Under the pieces are notes generated by a model. It made no database searches, had not been told where the DNA came from, and saw only the letters and a list, made by a program, of their open reading frames with translations. A program made the translations under genes and the position numbers. Of a stretch of DNA of 11,447 nucleotides, positions 5,809 to 11,447 are shown piece after piece (the stretch's first letter is position 1; the number at the start of each line of letters is the position of its first letter). Source of the stretch: an uncultured Christensenella sp. (GTDB lineage Bacteria; Bacillota; Clostridia; Christensenellales; Borkfalkiaceae); assembly GCA_910586345.1 (NCBI GenBank), contig CAJUHC010000035.1, positions 1 through 11,447 on the forward strand, read 5' to 3'.

Positions 5809-6234
5809 TTACGCCAGCAGAACAGCTATCAATACGCCGATTAAAAAGAAAATTTTCACGTAAAGCGAATTGTATTTCTTATAATCGGTAAAGCTCTCTT
5901 CCTTATATTTTTTTAATAAAGTTTTTCTCTCGGATAAATAGTCGACTTGCGACAGAGCGTCGGTTTTACCTAAATTATCCGTATAATCTTTTAAAAATTC
6001 AGCGTCGTTTCCGGAAAGCGGACTTTCGCCTTTCAATATATCAGGCACAAATTTAAACGGCGCCGCAATTTTTTCGATAGAAGCTCTCGAAAATTTCAGC
6101 GTCAGAATAAGCTGTTCGTTAAATTCATAGAGTTCGGCGAAAACCTGCATTCGCTTCTTTTTATTCGCTGAAAGATAAGTCCCTATAAACGTCGTCAGCG
6201 CGACTACCGCAATAAGTATTAAAATTTTTATCAT
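5809..6234 (-). CDS. spoIIIAB: Stage III sporulation protein AB
   Basis: SpoIIIAB is a mother-cell membrane protein resembling type II secretion F-type proteins; it probably docks the ATPase SpoIIIAA to the membrane complex. The 141-residue protein has an N-terminal membrane helix (3-22), a Lys-rich stop, a cytosolic helical domain with RMQVFAELYEFNEQLILTL (28-46), and a C-terminal helix (126-140). B. subtilis SpoIIIAB is 171 residues, so the helical domain is shortened. The ATG lies 74 nt inside spoIIIAA in another frame and has no clear ribosome site. The alternative, a later start, would remove the first membrane helix and is less likely. Confidence 0.92.
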   Translation of the reverse strand: MIKILILIAVVALTTFIGTYLSANKKKRMQVFAELYEFNEQLILTLKFSRASIEKIAAPFKFVPDILKGESPLSGNDAEFLKDYTDNLGKTDALSQVDYLSERKTLLKKYKEESFTDYKKYNSLYVKIFFLIGVLIAVLLA

Positions 6235-7066
6235 AAATCAATGGTTCGATTGCTATTCCGACAAGCTCAGCATAATATTCGAAAGGCATTTTTTTTAAAA
6301 TGTTCTTATCGCAGATATGCGAAGATGCTATTACGCAAATACCGCAATTAATACAGTATTCCGCCGCCTGAATATCCTCTTCTCCGTAAAGTTCGTCGGT
6401 AATTATCAATTGCGGTTTCATAGCCCGTATAGCGTTTGAAATCGAATTTTTTTTGTTATGACAGCGGATTACGTCGACTCTGTCGCCTAAATCGAAACCG
6501 TTCCCTTCACCGTCCGTCGCCGATATTTCGTTTCTTTCGTCGAAAACCAAAATATTGCATTTTTTTGAACGACTTAAATTTATAGCCAAATCCCTAAGCA
6601 TAGTGGTTTTTCCTAAACCGGGTTTTGAATATATTAAAGTACTATGCAAACCGTTTGAAAACAAATTTTCAACAAGAAAATTTGAACAACCGGTTACATT
6701 GTGAGGTACTCGTATGTTCACCGACGTAAGATTTCTTATCGTTTGAACTTGTCCGTTTTGGGTAACGTATTCTCCCGCTATACCAATTCTCACGCCGTGT
6801 TCCACGGTTATAAAACCATTTTTCATTTGTTCGACATAATTATAAATGCACCCACCGGTCGCGCTATGTATTATCGGCTCTATATCGCCGGCGGTAATTA
6901 AACCGCGTTCACTGTCGGCAATTCCCGATGAATTTATATATTTATATTCGCCTTTATACTCGATAATTACAGGCTGTCCGCGCCTTATCCTTATTTCCGA
7001 AATAAAGTTATAATTCAGATTGTCTAACGCGTCTTTGACGGATTTCGGAAGAAAGGACAAACTCAT
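6161..7066 (-). CDS. spoIIIAA: Stage III sporulation protein AA, secretion-type ATPase
   Basis: SpoIIIAA is a cytosolic AAA+/secretion-superfamily ATPase in the mother cell, thought to power or gate the SpoIIIA channel. The 301 residues fit the family (307 in B. subtilis). An N-terminal domain (1-115) contains EIRIRRGQPV and GGCIYNYVEQMKNGFIT. The Walker A loop SKPGLGKTT lies at 147-155 with K153. The acidic motif FDERNEIS is at 175-182, GFDLGDRVDV at 190-199, and the Walker B-like segment IITDELYGEED at 221-231, followed by SSH at 248-250. The last 24 codons overlap spoIIIAB in another frame. The ATG has no strong ribosome site. The gene opens the operon, divergent from an MmcQ/YjbR-family gene, and sigma-E control would be expected from the family but is not evident in sequence. 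Confidence 0.97.
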   Translation of the reverse strand: MSLSFLPKSVKDALDNLNYNFISEIRIRRGQPVIIEYKGEYKYINSSGIADSERGLITAGDIEPIIHSATGGCIYNYVEQMKNGFITVEHGVRIGIAGEYVTQNGQVQTIRNLTSVNIRVPHNVTGCSNFLVENLFSNGLHSTLIYSKPGLGKTTMLRDLAINLSRSKKCNILVFDERNEISATDGEGNGFDLGDRVDVIRCHNKKNSISNAIRAMKPQLIITDELYGEEDIQAAEYCINCGICVIASSHICDKNILKKMPFEYYAELVGIAIEPLIYDKNFNTYCGSRADDVYRDLSFSE

Positions 7067-7082
7067 ATTTCTAATTTATTTT

Positions 7083-7100
7083 CATAAACTTTCATTTATG
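7083..7100. repeat. Short inverted repeat in the divergent spoIIIAA promoter region
   Basis: CATAAA and TTTATG arms of 6 bp flank a 6-nt centre, 17 to 34 nt upstream of the spoIIIAA ATG. It could be an operator half-site pair or a leader hairpin. The minus-strand arm CATAAATG also partly resembles a sigma-E -10 box (CATACAnT), without a convincing -35. In AT-rich DNA such a repeat may arise by chance. Confidence 0.25.
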
Positions 7101-7132
7101 CAGTAATTTTTTAATTTATTTTTTATGTTTTG

Positions 7133-7141
7133 TGGTATAAT
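7133..7141 (+). promoter_or_regulatory. Extended -10 promoter for the MmcQ/YjbR-family gene
   Basis: TGGTATAAT is a perfect -10 box (7136-7141) with the extended TGn element. No convincing -35 box occurs 17 or 18 bp upstream, which an extended -10 can compensate for. It would start transcription near 7148, giving a leader of about 37 nt before the ATG at 7185. Confidence 0.55.
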
Positions 7142-7184
7142 GTTTCGGTACATTCTTTTTATAAACTAGGAAAATTTATATACG

Positions 7185-7841
7185 ATGTTTAAAGATAAAG
7201 CTTTAATAGAAAATAATTTGATTCCGTTCGGTTTTAAGTTGCAAAACGATTATTACATATATGAAATAGATATTTGCGATTCTCAATTTAGGATGATTGT
7301 CGAAATTAATAAAAATTCCGATATCAGAACCGAAATAATCGATAAATTTACAAACGAACCGTATATACTTCATTTAATTGAATCCTCTAGCGGAACTTTT
7401 GTCGGAAAAGTAAAAAACGAATACGAAAAAGTTTTGAATGAAATCGAAAAACACTGTTATAAAAGCAATATTTACAAAGGCAGTCAGACAGCCGAGATTA
7501 TCCGATATATATCGGATAAATATAAAGACGAACTTGAATTTTTATGGAAAAAATTTTCTTCAAATGCAATCTGGCGAAGAAAGGATAATAAAAAATGGTA
7601 CGGGGTATTACTCATTCTGTCAAAACGAAAATTAGGCTTGGATAGCGACGAAGTAATCGAGATAATCGATTTAAGGGCCGAACCTCAAACAATCGAAAAT
7701 ATTACAGATAACAAAAAATACTTTAAAGGTTATCATATGAACAAAAAACATTGGCTTACCATTCCTCTCGACGGCTCAGTTTCTATTGAGGAAATTATCA
7801 AGTTCGTAGACGCAAGCTATATTCTTGCTAAAAAATCTTGA
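7185..7841 (+). CDS. MmcQ/YjbR family protein
   Basis: This 218-residue soluble protein has a C-terminal MmcQ/YjbR (DUF419) domain at about 118-217. The signature runs LWKKFSSNAIWRRKDNKKWY (120-139), then LGLDSDEVIEIIDLR, KYFKGYHMNKKHW (178-190) and a terminal DASYILAKK. YjbR proteins have a CyaY-like fold and are often described as DNA-binding, but their function is unsettled. The N-terminal 100 residues form an extra domain seen in longer Clostridia members, which I cannot assign. The nearest ribosome-like site (AGGA at 7168) is 13 nt from the ATG, so initiation may be weak. The gene is divergent from spoIIIAA and followed by the tRNA gene; no terminator separates them. Confidence 0.88.
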   Translation: MFKDKALIENNLIPFGFKLQNDYYIYEIDICDSQFRMIVEINKNSDIRTEIIDKFTNEPYILHLIESSSGTFVGKVKNEYEKVLNEIEKHCYKSNIYKGSQTAEIIRYISDKYKDELEFLWKKFSSNAIWRRKDNKKWYGVLLILSKRKLGLDSDEVIEIIDLRAEPQTIENITDNKKYFKGYHMNKKHWLTIPLDGSVSIEEIIKFVDASYILAKKS

Positions 7842-7884
7842 TATAAATAATTACAAAAAAATTTATTTCGTACCTGATTTTGAC

Positions 7885-7913
7885 TTGACAAGCTTAATAA
7901 AATAATATAAAAT
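7885..7913 (+). promoter_or_regulatory. Sigma-A-like promoter for the tRNA-Leu gene
   Basis: A consensus -35 box TTGACA (7885-7890) is followed by a 17-bp spacer and the -10 box TAAAAT (7908-7913), which matches 5 of 6. Transcription would begin near 7920, about 13 nt before the mature tRNA 5' end at 7933. Confidence 0.75.
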
Positions 7914-7932
7914 TACTATGCTTTTGATTAGC

Positions 7933-8017
7933 GCACTCATGGCGGAATTGGCAGACGCGCAAGACTAAGGATCTTGTGGGTAACTCCATGCAGGTTCAAC
8001 TCCTGTTGAGTGCACCA
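7933..8017 (+). tRNA. tRNA-Leu, anticodon AAG
   Basis: This is an 85-nt type II tRNA with an encoded CCA. The acceptor arm GCACTCA (7933-7939) pairs perfectly with TGAGTGC (8007-8013), followed by discriminator A and CCA. A D-arm with GCG...CGC surrounds AATTGGCAGA. The anticodon stem CAAGA/TCTTG encloses the loop CTAAGGA, so the anticodon is AAG. A long variable arm (TGGGTAACTCCA) and a T arm GCAGG-TTCAACT-CCTGT complete the fold. The A at position 34 would need deamination to inosine by TadA to read CUU, CUC and CUA codons. Bacterial A34 outside tRNA-Arg(ACG) is uncommon but reported in some Firmicutes. Confidence 0.97.
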
Positions 8018-8049
8018 AAAAGAACGGGTAGAAAACCGTTCTTTTTTTG
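8018..8049 (+). terminator. Rho-independent terminator after tRNA-Leu
   Basis: A 7-bp stem AGAACGG (8021-8027) pairs with CCGTTCT (8036-8042) around an 8-nt loop. It is preceded by A residues and followed by seven T residues (8042-8048), the first of which also closes the stem. It begins right after the tRNA CCA end. Confidence 0.92.
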
Positions 8050-8056
8050 TGTAAAC

Positions 8057-8093
8057 AAAAAACCGACTGCGGATTCTGCTCCGCAGTCGGTTT
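8057..8093 (-). terminator. Rho-independent terminator after the DUF1349 gene
   Basis: A perfect stem (8063-8073 with 8080-8090, extended by A-T pairs) encloses a 6-nt loop and is GC-rich. On the minus strand six T residues (8062-8057) follow it. It begins 16 nt after the stop codon of the gene at 8109-8693 and faces the tRNA terminator, so the two converging transcripts are insulated within 80 bp. Confidence 0.93.
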
Positions 8094-8108
8094 AAATATT
8101 TTAAAAGT

Positions 8109-8693
8109 TTATTTATGTGAAAGCCATTTACAGTCGGTAAGCTCCATATCTGTAAATATAGCTTCGAACGACGATTGTTCCGGCGAACAGGCATATATTC
8201 CGAATCGAATTTCTTTGTCCCCTTCCCATATATGACAAATCCGCATTTGCTTAAATTCAAATCCGTCATAGGAACATTCGATGCAATAATCCGATTCTCT
8301 TCTGCTTAAACGATACCACATCGTTTTAACTTTTGCATTTATATCAGTAGTAGCCCAATCGGAATAGCCGCGGTTCGTTACCACGCTTCCAAGCCTCTGA
8401 ATATTTTCGTTTTCATATTCTACGGATGCTTTTAACCAATTTTCGCTGTTTAGATACATAACAATACCGCATTGGTCAAAACGTTTTTTACTGTCGAACC
8501 GAGTTTTTACGGTAAAAGAAAAATATTTGTCCTTTGAAGAAATTTGCAATACCGGTGCGTTATCGTTTCTGAAACCGTAATATGTTCTTTGCCATAAATC
8601 CGTATTCGGCTCCGTCAATATCTTTATTGCATCTTTTGTTATTTCAAACTTTTGCGGAGGACGTATCCATTTGAAATCATCTATATTTATCAT
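8109..8693 (-). CDS. DUF1349 domain protein (concanavalin A-like fold)
   Basis: This 194-residue protein matches the DUF1349 family across its whole length. It starts FKWIRPPQKFEI, has DLWQRTYYGFRNDNAPVL (32-49), the strand YFSFTVKTRF followed by FDQCGIVMYLNSENWLKASV (72-91), then LGSVVTNRGYSDWATTD and a terminal region FGIYACSPEQSSFEAIFTD. The family is predicted to be a beta-sandwich and is sometimes annotated as a regulation-of-enolase protein; its true role is not established. There is no signal peptide, so it should be cytosolic. The ATG has AAAGGG 11 nt upstream. The 69-nt AT-rich gap to coaE may hold a promoter (TTGTTA, 18 bp, TATAAA at 8779-8750). A strong terminator ends the unit. 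Confidence 0.9.
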   Translation of the reverse strand: MINIDDFKWIRPPQKFEITKDAIKILTEPNTDLWQRTYYGFRNDNAPVLQISSKDKYFSFTVKTRFDSKKRFDQCGIVMYLNSENWLKASVEYENENIQRLGSVVTNRGYSDWATTDINAKVKTMWYRLSRRESDYCIECSYDGFEFKQMRICHIWEGDKEIRFGIYACSPEQSSFEAIFTDMELTDCKWLSHK

Positions 8694-8762
8694 ATTAAAG
8701 ATTACCCTTTGATTTATAAATGCATTAATTTAATTAAGCAATTAATTTATTTATACGATTTT

Positions 8763-9353
8763 TCAATTCGCCTTAACAATTTTATCGATTATTTCAATCG
8801 TCATACGTTTTAAATTTGTCAAATCCAAGTCATTATGTATGACATAGTACTTTTCAAACTCTAAATTATCGTAATCACATTGGTTGTTTATGCGCTTTTG
8901 AGCATCAAATTCTGATATATCGTCTCTTTTCGTTATAGAAGCAACCCGCAATTCTTTATCCCGCAAAATAACGATTATTTTATCGAATAGCGCTTCGAAT
9001 TCGCCTTCGAAAAGAAGCGGAATCTCACAAAAATATACTCCGTTGCCCGACATTTGTTTTAAAGCTTCTTTCATAATTTCCGGATGGGTAATTTCATTTA
9101 GTCTTGCAAGCTTGTCTTTATCCGAAAACACTATTTCAGAAAGTTTTTTTCTCGACAGAGTTCCGTCGCCGTTTAATATATGTCCGAATTCGGATACGAG
9201 ACTATTCAGAAACGACTTATCGCGTAAAAGACGATTATAAATCTCATCGCAGGAAATAACAGAATATCCTTGCTCTTTTATTATATCGCAAACCGTCGTT
9301 TTACCGCTCCCTATTCCGCCCGTCACAGCGATTTTAATATTATTTTGCGTCAT
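8763..9353 (-). CDS. coaE: Dephospho-CoA kinase
   Basis: CoaE phosphorylates the 3'-hydroxyl of the ribose in dephospho-CoA, the last step of coenzyme A synthesis. The 196-residue protein is of normal length. The P-loop GGIGSGKTT lies at 12-20 with K18, and the catalytic-site aspartate sits in ISCDEIYN (D36). The family motif EITHPEIM and the segment PLLFEGEFEALFD follow. RDDISEFDAQKRINNQ near the C-terminus matches the usual lid and adenine-binding region. The gene overlaps the polA 3' end by 14 nt, in another frame, so translation is probably coupled. mutM, often between polA and coaE in Bacilli, is absent. Confidence 0.97.
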   Translation of the reverse strand: MTQNNIKIAVTGGIGSGKTTVCDIIKEQGYSVISCDEIYNRLLRDKSFLNSLVSEFGHILNGDGTLSRKKLSEIVFSDKDKLARLNEITHPEIMKEALKQMSGNGVYFCEIPLLFEGEFEALFDKIIVILRDKELRVASITKRDDISEFDAQKRINNQCDYDNLEFEKYYVIHNDLDLTNLKRMTIEIIDKIVKAN

Positions 9354-11447
9354 ACCAATTTTTTCCCGAATGAACGTCTACAGTCAAAGGCACTTTCAGT
9401 TGTACAGCGTTTTCCATTTCGTATTTGAGTATTTCGGCAGCCTTTTCCGCTTCATTTTCAGGAGCGTCGATTACCAATTCGTCGTGAACCTGCAAAATCA
9501 GTTTAGCTTTTAATCCTGCTTTCTTTAAAGCCTTATATACGTTAATCATAGCTATTTTGATTATGTCTGCGCTCGAACCCTGCAAAGGCATATTCATAGC
9601 GGCGCGTTCTCCGAACTGTCTTAAATTAAAGTTGGAAGAATTTATTTCCGGTATTACCCTCTTTCTGCCCGTAAGCGTGGACACGTAACCTTTTTTTCTT
9701 GCGAACTCCACGTTTTCGTTCATATAATTTTTAACCGCGCTGTATGTTTTAAAATACTTTTCTATATATTCTTTCGCGGTTGCAAGCGGAATACCGAGAT
9801 TCTTAGAAAGCCCGAAATCGCTTATTCCGTATATTATACCGAAATTTACAGCTTTTGCTTCCCTGCGCATTTTTTGCGTTACTTCTTCTATGGGAACGCC
9901 GAAAACCTGCGACGCGGTTATCGAATGAATATCCTCTCCGTCACGGTATGCAGCTATCAATTCTTTGCAATCCGAAAAATGCGCAAGCAGTCTTAATTCT
10001 ATCTGAGAATAGTCCGCATCAATTAAAACGTTACCCTCACGCGGGACAAAAATTTTTCTCAGCTCCCTGCCCTCGTCTTCACGGATAGGTATGTTCTGTA
10101 AATTAGGATTAACGCTCGAAAGTCTGCCCGTTGTCGTTATCGTCTGATTATAAGTCGTATGAATAACAGAATCTTTACCTATAAGAGGTCTGAATCCTTC
10201 TATATAAGTTGAATATAGTTTCTGATATAATCTGAATTTCAATATATCGTTTATGACGGGATAATCGTCTTTGATTTTTTCAAGCACGTCCGCAGCCGTT
10301 GAAAATTTGCCCGTTTTTTTCTTCTTGACTGCCGTAATACCGAGTTTATTATATAAGACGTCTCCGAGCTGTGACGGAGAATTAAGATTGAATTTACAAC
10401 CGCACTTATCGAAGACCTTGTTTTTATAATCTTCCATTTGCGCTTCAAAACGTTTTGCCAGCTCGTCGAGCATATTTATACTGACCGTTATTCCCGACTC
10501 CTCCATATCGTATAAAATTGTCAGAAGCGGTTTTTCTATATCCTCATAAAGACCAAGCATATTTTCTGTTTCGAGCATTGCGTAATATCTCTCGAACAAC
10601 TTACATACAGCGTAAGCGGAATATTCGTAATCGTATAAATAATATTCGCAAAGCTCTTTCAAATCAAGACCCGACGTGTAAAAATCACAAAGATACTTAG
10701 CCAAGGACACATCGTCAAACGAGCATTTAAACTCGATAACCGACTTATTTAGCGTGTGCATTACCGTTTTATAATTGAAAGTAATTACCCTGTTATTCCC
10801 GTTCGAAAAAATCAACCGAAGTATTTTTATAAAATCTTCGCTTGTAATTCCGATATTGAGAAGGTCGCCCGCTACTTTAACGGATAATTCTTTTCCGCCC
10901 GCATAAATTTCCGCACCCGTATCCGACAAAACAAAACCGAACTCTTTTTCCGTTCCGATGAAAGAAACGGCTTCTTCATATGATTTACAGTTAACCTTTT
11001 CCGGATACACGATTTCAGAGTTCTCGGCACGGGCGTCTTCGGAAAAAATATCTAAGCTTAAAAAACTTCTGAATTCGAAGTCTGAAAAAATTTTTTTGAC
11101 CTCTGCATTATATTTTTCGGGCGCAGAGCAATCTTCAAGTTTTATATTCAGTTCGCAATTTCTGTTTATGGAAGCAAGTTTATATGAAAGATAGGCAATT
11201 TCCTGATTATTGAAAATCTTTTCTCTTGTCGAACCTTTAAGATAACCTATATTTTCATATACCCCGTCAAGCGTCTCGTATTTTGAAAGCAAGTCCAATG
11301 CGGTTTTTTCGCCTATTCCGGGAACCCCGGGAATGTTGTCCGAACTGTCTCCCATTAAAGCTTTCAGGTCAACTACCTGCGACGGAGTATTTAAACCGGT
11401 TTCGGCTTTAAAGTTTTCTATATTGAGTTTAAGTAAATCAGAAACTC
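9340..11447 (-). CDS. polA: DNA polymerase I, 5' part cut by the window edge
   Basis: PolA fills gaps and removes RNA primers in replication and repair. The frame is open to the right edge; the visible part (about 701 codons) begins near the end of the 5'-nuclease domain with TPSQVVDLKALMGDSSDNIP and the helix-hairpin-helix VPGIGEKTALDLL. The first ATG in frame, at 11355, is internal. Counting from that codon, the polymerase motifs are intact: motif A DADYSQIE (446-453), motif B RREAKAVNFGIIYG (497-510) and motif C QVHDE (622-626). The 3'-5' exonuclease-like region (about 115-250) lacks the DxE pair and later catalytic aspartates (EFGFVLSDTG and FNYKTVMHTL stand where they would be), as in many Firmicutes, so no proofreading is predicted. 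It overlaps coaE by 14 nt. Confidence 0.98.
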   Translation of the reverse strand, partial: VSDLLKLNIENFKAETGLNTPSQVVDLKALMGDSSDNIPGVPGIGEKTALDLLSKYETLDGVYENIGYLKGSTREKIFNNQEIAYLSYKLASINRNCELNIKLEDCSAPEKYNAEVKKIFSDFEFRSFLSLDIFSEDARAENSEIVYPEKVNCKSYEEAVSFIGTEKEFGFVLSDTGAEIYAGGKELSVKVAGDLLNIGITSEDFIKILRLIFSNGNNRVITFNYKTVMHTLNKSVIEFKCSFDDVSLAKYLCDFYTSGLDLKELCEYYLYDYEYSAYAVCKLFERYYAMLETENMLGLYEDIEKPLLTILYDMEESGITVSINMLDELAKRFEAQMEDYKNKVFDKCGCKFNLNSPSQLGDVLYNKLGITAVKKKKTGKFSTAADVLEKIKDDYPVINDILKFRLYQKLYSTYIEGFRPLIGKDSVIHTTYNQTITTTGRLSSVNPNLQNIPIREDEGRELRKIFVPREGNVLIDADYSQIELRLLAHFSDCKELIAAYRDGEDIHSITASQVFGVPIEEVTQKMRREAKAVNFGIIYGISDFGLSKNLGIPLATAKEYIEKYFKTYSAVKNYMNENVEFARKKGYVSTLTGRKRVIPEINSSNFNLRQFGERAAMNMPLQGSSADIIKIAMINVYKALKKAGLKAKLILQVHDELVIDAPENEAEKAAEILKYEMENAVQLKVPLTVDVHSGKNWYDAK

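Noticed and set aside
6161..6234. Frameshift or programmed frameshifting fusing SpoIIIAA and SpoIIIAB
   Set aside because: No slippery heptamer with a following structure stands out, and both proteins have normal ends with their own start and stop codons.
7937..8269. 110-codon minus-strand open frame
   Set aside because: It runs through the tRNA-Leu gene and both terminators, and out of frame into the DUF1349 gene. Coding through these RNA structures is implausible.
9855..10088. Plus-strand open frame inside polA
   Set aside because: It is antisense to the PolA polymerase domain, with no start signal and no family features.

Overview
The window is a stretch of chromosome from an AT-rich, endospore-forming Gram-positive bacterium, most likely class Clostridia. 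The main evidence is a complete, ordered spoIIIAA-AH operon, found only in endospore formers. A Firmicutes-type PolA without proofreading residues and an Asp23-nusB-folD-ispA cluster fit the same group. I cannot name a genus. Nothing in the window looks like a phage, insertion sequence, CRISPR array or defence island.

Layout from right to left. A polA gene, cut by the right edge, reads leftward and overlaps coaE by 14 nt. A DUF1349 gene follows on the same strand and ends at a strong terminator. Facing it on the plus strand are an MmcQ/YjbR-family gene and a tRNA-Leu with anticodon AAG, closed by their own terminator, so two terminators sit back to back at about 8018-8093. Divergent from the MmcQ/YjbR gene, the eight spoIIIA genes run leftward from 7066 to 2768 with almost no gaps. 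The operon encodes the mother-cell half of the engulfment-stage 'feeding tube' complex: the ATPase AA, membrane proteins AB to AF, and the ring proteins AG and AH. Next come an Asp23 gene, nusB, folD and ispA, with a good vegetative promoter in the spoIIIAH-asp23 gap, so these housekeeping genes need not depend on sporulation. A hairpin terminator follows ispA. Left of it, a minus-strand promoter and a foldable leader suggest a further gene starting at the edge.

Compared with the Bacillus subtilis arrangement (spoIIIAH-accB-accC-yqhY-nusB-folD-xseA-xseB-ispA-dxs, from memory), this locus lacks accB, accC, xseA, xseB and an adjacent dxs. The SpoIIIA proteins with parts in the intermembrane space (AF, AG, AH) and AB are much shorter than in B. 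subtilis, while AA, AC, AD and AE are about full length. SpoIIIAG in particular seems to lack the beta-triangle insertion of the B. subtilis ring. The points most worth a second look are the reduced SpoIIIAG, the 74-nt out-of-frame overlap of spoIIIAA and spoIIIAB, the A34-containing tRNA-Leu and the candidate structured leader at the left edge. I found no clear sign of an undescribed multi-gene system; most of the window is core genome.
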